From NCBI GenBank assembly GCA_002405525.1, contig DHLY01000133.1, positions 24,567-33,816 of the forward strand: 9,250 bases of DNA, given 5' to 3'. Below, piece by piece: positions 1 to 6,101 of this stretch. Made by a program: the position numbers and the translations under genes. The notes beneath the pieces were generated by a model that was not told the origin of the DNA, ran no database searches, and saw only the letters and a program-made list of their open reading frames with translations. Each line of letters starts with the position of its first letter. Position 1 is the stretch's first letter. This DNA is from Proteobacteria bacterium UBA4656 (GTDB taxonomy: Bacteria; Pseudomonadota; Gammaproteobacteria; Xanthomonadales; Ahniellaceae).

Positions 1-744
1 GCGATCCAGCGGCTGCGCCGAGACGTCGATCGATTGCGCGGCCAGGATCGCGCCGAACAGCGCGTGCACGTAGGCCGCCGGATGGTCCCAGTCGCCCGGG
101 ATCGGCACCGGCTTCGGGCCCGGCAGGAGGCGGAAACCGAGCGTGGCCTCGGGCGGGTCGTGCTCGTCGAAGGCGGCGATCGGGTAGTTCATCACCACCC
201 CGCCGTCGACATAGAGGTGGTCGTCGGGCTCGCCGGCGGCGAAGCGCCAGGCCGGGAACATCAGCGGGATCGACATGGAAGCACGCACCGCGTCGACCAC
301 CGGCACGCGCGGCGTGGCGCGCGCGGAGAACTCGCGCGCGGTGCGCTGCGTAAGGTCGGTGGCGAACACGCGCAGGTCGCGGCCGGTGGCGGCGGCGAGC
401 GCGGCGAACGAAAGCCGCTGATCGAGCCCGGTCGTGGCGAAAGCACCGGCGATCCATTCGTGCAGCGCCTCGCCGCGGTAGATTCCGTAGTGCGTCGCCA
501 GGCGCAGCGGGTCGAAGTGGTCCTCCAATGCGGCATAGTCGGTGCCGGTGGCGATGCGCGCGATGGCCGCCGCGTCGCAGCCGATGGCGACCAGCATGGC
601 GGTGAAGGCACCGGCAGACGCGCCTGCGATGCCCTGCACGGCGCAAAGCTCGGCGCGCCTCTCGAGCGCGGCCAGCGCGCCTGCGTAGGCAATGCCCTTG
701 ACGCCACCGCCCTGGAACACCAGGTTGGAGATCGCCTCCACCAT
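1..744 (-). CDS. Patatin-like phospholipase, partial (C-terminus beyond the window)
   Basis: This is the N-terminal 248 residues of a patatin-family acyl hydrolase; the frame is still open at base 1. It shows the three family marks in order. The glycine-rich oxyanion loop is FQGGGVKG at residues 10-17. The nucleophile elbow is GASAG at 41-45, making Ser43 the likely catalytic serine. The catalytic aspartate lies in YVDGG at 178-182, making Asp180 the likely dyad partner. Patatin enzymes use this Ser-Asp dyad to hydrolyse phospholipid or other acyl esters. No signal peptide is visible, since the protein begins directly with the first beta strand, so a cytoplasmic or membrane-associated enzyme is likely. 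The ATG at 744 is preceded by GGGGGAGC, a purine-rich stretch unusually close to the start. The gene is separated by about 340 bases from the next minus-strand gene. Substrate cannot be inferred. The family call is firm; which subfamily it belongs to is not. Confidence 0.93.
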   Translation of the reverse strand, partial: MVEAISNLVFQGGGVKGIAYAGALAALERRAELCAVQGIAGASAGAFTAMLVAIGCDAAAIARIATGTDYAALEDHFDPLRLATHYGIYRGEALHEWIAGAFATTGLDQRLSFAALAAATGRDLRVFATDLTQRTAREFSARATPRVPVVDAVRASMSIPLMFPAWRFAAGEPDDHLYVDGGVVMNYPIAAFDEHDPPEATLGFRLLPGPKPVPIPGDWDHPAAYVHALFGAILAAQSIDVSAQPLDR

Positions 745-929
745 GCTCCCCCAAGCTCGCCCCGGCGCGACTGTGCCACGCGCGGATATCGCATGCCATC
801 GCCTGCGAACCCGGACGGCGGCGCGACGCGCGAGGTCGCTTCCGCCGGGCAACCCCGTGCGCGCGGCCGGCCCGGCGGGCGTCTCCGCGGCGATCCTGTT
901 CCCGCAGCGGACGACCAGGACGCCCGGCG
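745..929. other. Intergenic stretch upstream of the patatin gene
   Basis: I see no credible gene in this stretch. It should carry the patatin promoter on the minus strand, but I could not find a convincing paired -35/-10. The open frames that cross it on both strands continue antisense through the patatin gene or into the repeat, and look like products of high GC. Confidence 0.4.
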
Positions 930-1086
930 CCCGTGAAGAAAACCACATTCTGTTGTGCGTTCTTCCAGTCGCGAGTCCGGCACGGTTCCGGACTCGCTCC
1001 CGCGAATCATGCACCTGCGTGCATGACCCGCGCGCGGGCCATCCGTGCCCGGCACGAGAGGGGGTCTTCTTTTTCGCAGCCTCTCA
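930..1086 (-). repeat. Interspersed hairpin-rich repeat, copy 1
   Basis: Read on the minus strand, this copy starts with the TGA stop of the lysine-rich/SEC-C frame (TGAGAGGCTGCGA, from 1086 down) and runs to about 930. Its 79-base core (966-1044) matches the reverse complement of 7736-7814 at about 64 of 79 positions without gaps. It holds several hairpins: a perfect 10-bp stem GCGAGTCCGG/CCGGACTCGC with a 7-base loop (971-997), an 8-bp stem around TCATGCAC/GTGCATGA with a 4-base loop (1007-1026), the palindrome CCCGCGCGCGGG (1027-1038), and CGTGCC/GGCACG (1044-1056). GAGAGG (1056-1061) can also pair with CCTCTC (1080-1085). No U-run follows in the direction of the upstream gene. The outer limits are approximate. 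A role as a 3'-UTR, transcription-end or mRNA-stability element is inferred from position only. Confidence 0.8.
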
Positions 1087-1230
1087 GGCTTTCGCAGGCT
1101 CGGTCGATGGCGCGGCGCCCGGCGCGGCCTTGCCGCTGCGGGCCAGTTTCTTCTGCCGCTTCTCGTCCTGCTTCTTCGCCTTCGCAAGGTCGCGCTGGCG
1201 TTTTTCGAACTTGTAGTTGGGCGTGGGCAC
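1084..1230 (-). CDS. Possible small lysine-rich protein, 48 aa (GTG start)
   Basis: This is a candidate independent small gene, in the same frame as the 3' end of the SEC-C gene. Translation from the GTG at 1230 gives 48 residues: a short start containing [14 protein letters not shown], then a run rich in Lys, Arg, Gln and Glu, then an Ala/Pro-rich tail ending in EPAKA. The charged segment should form a helix and could bind nucleic acid. Three things support a separate start. AAGGA lies 11 bases upstream. A TATTCT -10-like hexamer sits just before that (minus strand, about 1259-1264). The codons between the SEC-C motif and this GTG (CTA, TGT, CCA, GCA, AGG, AAT) are unlike the G/C-ending codons of the flanking segments, as if the stretch were originally intergenic. 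I recall similar short lysine-rich proteins in related bacteria, but this is memory, not a search. The alternative is that it is simply the C-terminal tail of the SEC-C protein. Confidence 0.5.
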   Translation of the reverse strand: MPTPNYKFEKRQRDLAKAKKQDEKRQKKLARSGKAAPGAAPSTEPAKA

Positions 1231-2035
1231 GGCAGCGGGATTCCTTGCTGGGGACCGACAGAATAGCGGGTCCGGGCGACCGTGGCCGGGCAGGCGCGGG
1301 CAGGCGCCGTGGCAGTGCTTGTCCTTGCGCCCGCTGCCGCAAGGACAGGGGTCGTTGCGCCCGGTCTTGGGCGACTCCCGCCGGAACGGCTCGACGGACG
1401 GTTCACCCTGCGACTGCGCGACCCGATAAAGGGTGTGCAGCAAGGCCGGGATGGCCTGCACCACTTGCAGGCGCTGGGCCAGCGTCGGCAAGGGTTCATC
1501 CGGGTCTTCGTCGGCCGGATCGTCGCCCAGGCCGAGCGTGAGGTTGTCGATGTCGAACAGGGCCTCGTCGAGGCCCTCCCAGTCGGCGACGCGTTGATCC
1601 CATGCTTCGGCGCGCAGGTCGCAGCCCACCCGGAACCCGTGCGCCCACAGGGCGCCGACCAGGAAGCCGGTGTCGTCCAAATCCGGTGGCCCTTCCGACC
1701 CGGCCGGATCGAAGTCCGGATAGGCCACCAGCGGCAGCCGGTCGTCGGTCGGTTCGCCGGAGGCAGCAGGGTCGCGCACGCGGTCGACCACGATGCTGTA
1801 GGCGCGCATCAGCAGCCCGGCCATCTCGCGCGCCGTCGATTTCGTCCGCGAAGGCATGGTCGGTGCCCGAGACCACGGGCATCCATTCGCCGGCCGAGAC
1901 CCGTTCGGGGCCGGCGACCACCGCGCTGAGGAAGCCGTCCAGCGCCTCGCTGTCCGGCAGGCCGCCTACCGGCGCGCAGTGAACGCCGAGATATCGGTCG
2001 AGTCGATCGATGTCGACGGGGTCCAGCCGGGCCAA
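1084..2035 (-). pseudogene. UPF0149/YecA-like protein with SEC-C zinc motif, frameshifted
   Basis: Two overlapping minus-strand frames together make one UPF0149-family protein. The first begins at TTG 2035, the only start candidate before an upstream in-frame TAG. It gives the family's N-terminal signature, with LDRYLG and [15 protein letters not shown], up to about residue 68 (FADEIDG). The second frame takes over with [12 protein letters not shown] and carries the rest, including [16 protein letters not shown]. It ends in a classical SEC-C zinc-binding motif, [11 protein letters not shown]...HCHG (about 1306-1362), with the ligands Cys, Cys, Cys and His present. The frame changes inside an alternating GC run at 1825-1834. 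Restoring one GC dinucleotide, or removing one base, would join the frames into roughly 317 residues. E. coli YecA is about 221. SEC-C domains bind zinc and are found in SecA and in ribosome-associated proteins; the role here is unknown. Whether the shift is real or a sequencing error cannot be decided from one sequence. Confidence 0.8.
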
Positions 2036-2041
2036 CTGGGG

Positions 2042-2050
2042 AGCCTAGCA
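2042..2050 (-). promoter_or_regulatory. Possible extended -10 element before the YecA-like gene
   Basis: On the minus strand the sequence TGCTAGGCT resembles an extended -10 (TGn plus TAnnnT). Transcription would begin about at the TTG start at 2035, giving a leaderless or nearly leaderless message. I see no good -35 hexamer and no Shine-Dalgarno sequence, so this is a weak call. Confidence 0.3.
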
Positions 2051-2498
2051 GGACGTCGATGCCGCACCAGCCTGCAGCTTCTGCCCGTCAGGCGGCCGAA
2101 GCCGCTGTCGAACGGATTTTCCCGGAGGAATCTCCCGGCATTTGGCGGGCCCCAGGGGCAGACCAGCGTCACTTCGCAGATGGCGAAGCGCCGGTCGAAG
2201 TGCGACCCGGCGAGGCGCATCGGCGCGCGACCGGCACCCGGCCACGCCGGCCCCACGCCGCGGCGCCCGCCTTGTCTGCTGCCTCGCCATCGCCCCCGGG
2301 GTTGCTCGTGCAGCACGCTTCGTCGGCACCGCTGTCCTTCTGCTGCGCCCGGGGCGCCTCTCGACAAGTCCCTGCGTCCGCGGTGTTTCCGTACGCCGCC
2401 GTACCCGCGTTGGACGCCTTCGAGATGGAACCACCATGCCCTTCGGCGCGCACCCTGCCAGCCGGCCGCACGACCTCCGGCGCGGACGCGGGACTTTT
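2051..2498. other. 450-base stretch without a recognisable gene
   Basis: It lies between the stop of the RuBisCO-like gene and the start of the YecA-like gene. Open frames cross it on both strands, but their translations are Ala/Arg/Pro/Ser-rich and match no family I know. Their third codon positions lack the strong G/C bias of the real genes nearby. I see no tRNA-like or repeat structure and no copy of the 1 kb/7.7 kb repeat. A small RNA, a decayed gene or the RuBisCO-like gene's 3' region are all possible. Confidence 0.5.
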
Positions 2499-3650
2499 TC
2501 AGAGGCTCCCGGAGGCGCCACCGATCGCGCCGGCGCGGGCCGCGCAGCGCTCGATCTGGCTGCGGTAGGCGTCTGTGGCGCGCGCGAAGTCGGGGTCATG
2601 CGCCTGCAGCGCACCTCCGACCAGCAGCACCGCGTCGTGCCCATAGCGCTCGCACAGCTGCGGGAGCTGCGCATAGTCCATCCCGCCTGCAGGACAGGGA
2701 AATGCCGGCGCCAGCGCGCCCAGCGGCTCGCGGCAGGCCGCCGCCAGCCGCATCGCCTGCGCGGGGCTGAACCGGAATCGCCCGCCCGGCGCGACGAACA
2801 CCGAGATGTCGGCTCCGGCCAGCCGCAGCAGCGTGCCCAGCGCCAGCCCGAATTCAATGCCGTTGTCGCCGGCCTGGGTGAGCGCGCCGGACAAGGCCGG
2901 ATGCGCCATGTGCACCAGACCGTGCGCCTGCGCCAGATCGCGCGCAGTGTCGAGGCCGAGCACGTGCGGGCACAGCAGCACGCCGCGCAGGCCGACCTCG
3001 CGGACGAAGGCCGCGTACCGGTGGATGTCCTCGTGGCGGGCGGCCAGATGCGGGAAGTACAGCGTGCGTCCGCCGGTCGCGGCGTTGGCGCGCGTGACCG
3101 CGTCGGCGATCGCGCCGACCCGGGCGCGGAATCCGTCGAAGCCCTCGTCGACCAGGTTCTGGTCGTCCTTGACGATGTCCCCGCCACCGCGCACGAAATC
3201 GGCGGCCAGGTGGGCGAGCCGCTGCACCGGCAGGCCACGCGGCTTGACCGCGGTCGCCAGCAGCGGGCGGTCATGCGCGCCGGTCAGCGTGCGCAGCCCG
3301 GCAATGCCGAAGCCCGGGCCGCGGAACCCGGCCACGACTGCAGGCGGCAGATCGAGCGCCTGCAGCCGGATGCCCGGATACATCGAGACGTTGCCGTAGA
3401 CCAGATTGAGCAACTGCGAGAGTTGCCCGCTGGCCAGCGAGGGCTCGAAGGCGATCCGCGCATGGAAGCAGCCGTCGTCGGCCGGCGCGACGGAGAGCAC
3501 GTGACCGACCACCTGTTCCAGCAGGAAGGGATCGACGACCAGGGCCTCCGGCAGTTCGACCGTCTGCTCGTAGGCGATGAAGCGCGCGATGCGGGCCGCT
3601 TCCGCGGCGTCGGCGCGGATGCGGTAGGTGGCCAGGATGGGGGCGCTCAT
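2499..3650 (-). CDS. RuBisCO-like protein (form IV RLP)
   Basis: A 383-residue member of the RuBisCO large-subunit superfamily, without the residue set needed for CO2 fixation. Visible landmarks in order: YGNV at 85-88 (Asn87 matches the N-domain active-site Asn); TAVKPRGLP at 133-141 (first active-site Lys kept as Lys136, the second replaced by Arg138); GGGDIVKDDQ at 155-164 (the carbamylated Lys is present as Lys161 and Asp163 is kept, but the metal-ligand Glu is Gln164); HMAHPALSGA at 247-256; VAPGGRF at 286-292, where loop 6 lacks its catalytic Lys; then PAGGM (320-324) and LVGGAL (343-348). This pattern fits enolase- or isomerase-like RLPs. Known roles in the class include methionine salvage and apionate catabolism, but no partner genes of either pathway are here. 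It starts 12 bases after the prmC stop with a weak ribosome site, so it is probably co-transcribed as the last gene of the operon. Subgroup and substrate are unresolved. Confidence 0.92.
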   Translation of the reverse strand: MSAPILATYRIRADAAEAARIARFIAYEQTVELPEALVVDPFLLEQVVGHVLSVAPADDGCFHARIAFEPSLASGQLSQLLNLVYGNVSMYPGIRLQALDLPPAVVAGFRGPGFGIAGLRTLTGAHDRPLLATAVKPRGLPVQRLAHLAADFVRGGGDIVKDDQNLVDEGFDGFRARVGAIADAVTRANAATGGRTLYFPHLAARHEDIHRYAAFVREVGLRGVLLCPHVLGLDTARDLAQAHGLVHMAHPALSGALTQAGDNGIEFGLALGTLLRLAGADISVFVAPGGRFRFSPAQAMRLAAACREPLGALAPAFPCPAGGMDYAQLPQLCERYGHDAVLLVGGALQAHDPDFARATDAYRSQIERCAARAGAIGGASGSL

Positions 3651-3662
3651 CGGATGCGGGGC

Positions 3663-4496
3663 TCAGGCCGGGGCGCGGGCATGGGTGATTCGTTCGTGGC
3701 CGGCGAGATCGATGATGGAAGCGACCTCGCGCAGGCCGGCATCGGCGAGCAGCGTCCGCGCCGCGGGCGCCTGGTCGAACCCGTGCTCGATCGCGATCCA
3801 GCCACCGGCTGCCAGGTGCGCTGGCGCTGCGGCGGCGATCCGCCGGATCGCGTCGAGGCCGTCCGCGCCGGCAGCCAGCGCCACCCGCGGCTCGAAGCGC
3901 AGGTCGCCGCGCGTCAGATGCGGATCACGCTCGGGAATGTAGGGCGGATTGGCGAGCACCAGGTCGAAGCGGCGGCCGGCGACCGGCGCGAACCAGTCGC
4001 CGTGAGCGAACACCACGCGCGACAGGCCCAGCCGCGCCGCGTTCGCGCGCGCGCTCGTCAGCGCCTCGGCACTGGCATCCACCGCCACCACCGCGGCCTG
4101 CGGTCGTTCCGCCGCCACCGCCAGCGCGATCGCGCCGCTGCCGGTGCCGAGGTCCAGCACCACGGCCGGCGCGCTGTGCGCGATTCGCACCAACGCGAAC
4201 TCCACCAGCAGTTCGGTTTCCGGTCGCGGCACCAGCACACCGGGACCGACCTCGAGGTCCAGCGTCCAGAAGCCGCGCCGCCCGGTGAGGTAGGCCACCG
4301 GCTCGCCCGCCGCGCGCCGCGCGACCAGCGACTCGAAGCGCGTCGCGGCATCCGGGGCGCAGGGTTCGTCGGCGTGGGCGAACAGCCACGCCCGGTCGCA
4401 GCCGAGCGCGTGCGCGAGCAGCAGCTCGGCATCCGCTCGCGACGTGTCGCCGCCGAGCCGCGCGGCCGCGCCGCGCATCAGCGCGGCGATCGTCAT
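3663..4496 (-). CDS. prmC: Peptide chain release factor N5-glutamine methyltransferase PrmC
   Basis: PrmC transfers a methyl group from S-adenosylmethionine to the glutamine of the GGQ motif of RF1 and RF2 in the cytoplasm, which is needed for efficient translation termination. The 277-residue length matches the family. An N-terminal helical substrate domain (about 1-75) is followed by PVAYLTGRRGFW (66-77) and VPRPETE (89-95), both PrmC hallmarks. The SAM-binding loop is DLGTGSGAIAL (115-125). Asp140 ends the next strand and probably contacts the SAM ribose. The catalytic NPPY (183-186) hydrogen-bonds the target glutamine. The start ATG lies two bases after the TGA of the upstream DUF5706 gene, indicating translational coupling. 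In many bacteria prmC follows prfA (RF1); here it does not, at least within this operon, which is unusual but not unique. Identification is very secure. Confidence 0.97.
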   Translation of the reverse strand: MTIAALMRGAAARLGGDTSRADAELLLAHALGCDRAWLFAHADEPCAPDAATRFESLVARRAAGEPVAYLTGRRGFWTLDLEVGPGVLVPRPETELLVEFALVRIAHSAPAVVLDLGTGSGAIALAVAAERPQAAVVAVDASAEALTSARANAARLGLSRVVFAHGDWFAPVAGRRFDLVLANPPYIPERDPHLTRGDLRFEPRVALAAGADGLDAIRRIAAAAPAHLAAGGWIAIEHGFDQAPAARTLLADAGLREVASIIDLAGHERITHARAPA

Positions 4497-4498
4497 CG

Positions 4499-5068
4499 TC
4501 AGCCTGCGGCCAGCGGGCCGAGCAGGCGCCAGGCCTGTTCGAGACTCGCCAGCACGAAGCCGGTGAGGAAGAACAGGTAGGCCCAGCGCAGGAAACGGTA
4601 CTTGTAATGGGCGAGGTAGTAGCCGAGGCTGTACAGGTCGCGGGCGACGGTGTCGTAGACCACGCCGTCGGTGCCCATCCGCGCGGCGATCTCGCGCAGG
4701 AAGCGGTCGCGGTCGAGTTCGGCGAAGTGGCCGAAGAACAGCAGGTTGAACTGCGCAGGCAGGTCGTGGCCGACCAGGCGCAGCGGCCGGTACTTGGGCA
4801 GCACGGCGAGGACCGCCAGCAGCAGGGCGAGCATGGTGAACACGAGCAGGATGATCGCCGAGTTGCGCAGGTCCGGGTCGCCGAGCCGGCCGAGTGTCAG
4901 CGTCATCACGATCGACGACACGGTGATGATGATGTTGGCCTTGATGTCGGCCATCACCGAAAGCTGCACATGGTGCTGCTGCGCGGTGCGCAGCATGTTG
5001 TCGGCGGTGTTGCGCTCCGGCACGCGGGTGAAGGGATGGGCGGCGACGGTGCTGTCCGCGGATTCCAT
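4499..5068 (-). CDS. DUF5706 (Pycsar-effector-type) membrane protein
   Basis: A 189-residue membrane protein, first gene of the operon with prmC. After a soluble N-terminus it shows the layout of the DUF5706 / Pycsar effector (PycTM) family. A segment LSVMADIKANIIITV (36-50) leads into transmembrane helix 1 (about 43-60). Helix 2 follows at about 69-91 and ends in LPKYRPL. A cytoplasmic helical middle includes FNLLFFGHF (107-115). Next comes the C-terminal signature ARDLYSLGYYLAHYKYRFLRWAY (142-164, split here as ARDLYSLGYYLA and HYKYRFLRWAY), and helix 3 at about 160-178. In Pycsar defence such proteins are thought to damage the inner membrane after cCMP or cUMP binding. No pyrimidine cyclase gene lies next to it in this window, so it is an orphan and may have a housekeeping role. 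The ATG at 5068 sits about 25 bases after the predicted transcription start. The family call is by eye; the function is inferred. Confidence 0.8.
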   Translation of the reverse strand: MESADSTVAAHPFTRVPERNTADNMLRTAQQHHVQLSVMADIKANIIITVSSIVMTLTLGRLGDPDLRNSAIILLVFTMLALLLAVLAVLPKYRPLRLVGHDLPAQFNLLFFGHFAELDRDRFLREIAARMGTDGVVYDTVARDLYSLGYYLAHYKYRFLRWAYLFFLTGFVLASLEQAWRLLGPLAAG

Positions 5069-5092
5069 GGGCGCCACCGGGGGTGCGGGGTG

Positions 5093-5986
5093 ATGGCGCA
5101 TCATAGGAACGCCGGCCCGCGGGTGGCAACGCGGGCGATCGCGCTGGCCGCCGCGCTGTGCACCGGCGGCTGCGCCGGGACCCTGTTCGTGGCGGTCAAT
5201 GCCGGCGCCCCGGAGCGCGGCCTGGCGGTGGAGCGCGGCGTCGCGTTCGCTCCCGAGCGCGGGATCGGCCTCGACGTGTTCCGGCCCCGGACCGCGCGCG
5301 GCGAAGCGCCGCTGGTGGTGTTTTTTTTCGGCGGTTCGTGGCAGAACGGGAACCGTGATCGCTACGCCTTCGCCGGGCGCGCCCTGGCCGCGCGTGGCGC
5401 GGTGGCCGTGGTGCCCGACTATCGGCTCTACCCGGCGGTGCGGTTCCCCGCATTCATGGAGGACGCCGCCGCCGCAGTGGCCTGGGCGCACGCCCACGCG
5501 CGGCGACTCGGCGCCGACCCGGACCGCGTGTTCGTCATGGGCCACTCGGCCGGCGGGCAGATCGCCGCCCTGCTCGCCACCGACCAGCGCTGGCTGGCCG
5601 GCGCCGGCCTCGGTCGCCGCGCACTGGCGGGCGCGATCGCGCTGTCCGGCCCGCATGACCTCCAGCCCGAAGGCTACCCGGACCTCGAAGACCTGTTCGG
5701 GCCGCGCGCGCAGTGGCCGCAGGCGCGGCCGGTGAACTTCGTCGATCCGGACGATCCGCCGTTCCTGCTGCTGCACGGCGCCGCGGACGACACCGTGTGG
5801 CCGGCGCAGAGCGAGGAACTGGCGCGCCGTCTCGCCGCGGCAGGCGTGCCGGTGCGCCTGCGCCTGTATCCCGGGGTGGGCCACGTGCGCCCGCTGCTCG
5901 CGCTGCGCTGGCCGCGGCTCGTCCCGGTGCTGGACGAGACGTTCCGCTTCGTTGCTGCGCCACGCGCGGGCGACCCGCCACCGTGA
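5093..5986 (+). CDS. Alpha/beta hydrolase (esterase/lipase-like), probable lipoprotein
   Basis: A 297-residue serine hydrolase of the acetyl-esterase / carboxylesterase-like group. A short basic N-terminus leads to a hydrophobic run and a possible lipobox ending at Cys27 (CTGGC), so export and lipid anchoring are likely, although the lipobox is not ideal. The oxyanion signature FGGSW is at 79-83. The nucleophile elbow GHSAGG (150-155) places the catalytic Ser at 152. HGAADDTVW (228-236) supplies the likely Asp233, and GVGH (261-264) the likely His264. The triad is therefore complete. The frame is open far upstream, but only from the ATG at 5093 does the sequence look like this family. The GTG at 5123 is an alternative start that leaves a shorter, cleaner signal peptide. 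The gene is divergent from the prmC operon and overlaps its promoter. A run of eight T at 5321-5328 is unusual here. The ester substrate is unknown. Confidence 0.9.
   Translation: MAHHRNAGPRVATRAIALAAALCTGGCAGTLFVAVNAGAPERGLAVERGVAFAPERGIGLDVFRPRTARGEAPLVVFFFGGSWQNGNRDRYAFAGRALAARGAVAVVPDYRLYPAVRFPAFMEDAAAAVAWAHAHARRLGADPDRVFVMGHSAGGQIAALLATDQRWLAGAGLGRRALAGAIALSGPHDLQPEGYPDLEDLFGPRAQWPQARPVNFVDPDDPPFLLLHGAADDTVWPAQSEELARRLAAAGVPVRLRLYPGVGHVRPLLALRWPRLVPVLDETFRFVAAPRAGDPPP
5100..5129 (-). promoter_or_regulatory. Sigma-70 type promoter of the DUF5706-prmC-RLP operon
   Basis: On the minus strand, TTGCCA (5129-5124) and TATGAT (5105-5100) are separated by 18 bases. Each hexamer matches the sigma-70 consensus at five of six positions, which stands out in such GC-rich DNA. 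Predicted transcription start is near 5093, leaving a leader of roughly 25 bases before the ATG at 5068. It overlaps the 5' end of the divergent hydrolase gene. Confidence 0.65.
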
Positions 5987-6045
5987 CGCGGCACCGCGCG
6001 GCGAAGCGGCGACGGCCATCGACGAATCGCGTCCCCGGGCGCCGA

Positions 6046-6074
6046 TTGATGGTCCATGCGTATCGGGGTAGCCT
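6046..6074 (+). promoter_or_regulatory. Promoter of oxyR with possible LysR-type operator
   Basis: TTGATG (6046-6051) and TAGCCT (6069-6074) are spaced by exactly 17 bases, placing the transcription start near 6081, about 20 bases before the oxyR ATG. Between them lies GAT-N11-ATC (6048-6064), a small dyad containing a T-N11-A LysR-type box. An operator overlapping the promoter would suit autoregulation, which is known for oxyR in other bacteria. The operator part is speculative. Confidence 0.5.
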
Positions 6075-6101
6075 GCCGACGCTTTCCAGCAGCCGGCCGC
6101 C

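Noticed and set aside
935..964. Imperfect inverted repeat GAAGAA...TTCTTC as an intrinsic terminator
   Set aside because: The stem is interrupted and AT-rich, with no following T-run in the direction of the minus-strand genes; it lies in the weakly conserved edge of the repeat.
966..1044. CRISPR array or transposon end
   Set aside because: There are only two distant copies with no spacers, and neither copy is next to a transposase. The structure fits a small dispersed hairpin element better.
261..1499. Long minus-strand open frame overlapping the patatin and SEC-C genes
   Set aside because: It runs in a different frame through two recognisable proteins and yields only Arg/Pro/Ser-rich sequence.
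2499..3650. RuBisCO capable of CO2 fixation
   Set aside because: The loop-6 Lys, the second active-site Lys and the metal-ligand Glu are missing or replaced, and no small subunit or phosphoribulokinase is nearby.
2142..4580. Very long plus-strand open frame opposite the RuBisCO-like gene and prmC
   Set aside because: Its translation is Arg/Gln/Gly-rich with no recognisable domain and lies antisense to two well-identified genes. Long antisense frames are expected at this GC content.
4499..5068. Complete Pycsar phage-defence system
   Set aside because: No cyclase gene is adjacent, and the neighbours are prmC and a RuBisCO-like gene, so only the effector-like membrane protein is supported.
4607..5092. 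Upstream extension of the hydrolase frame
   Set aside because: It is antisense to the DUF5706 gene and its residues (His/Asp/Gln/Arg-rich) do not resemble a hydrolase; the family match starts only after 5093.
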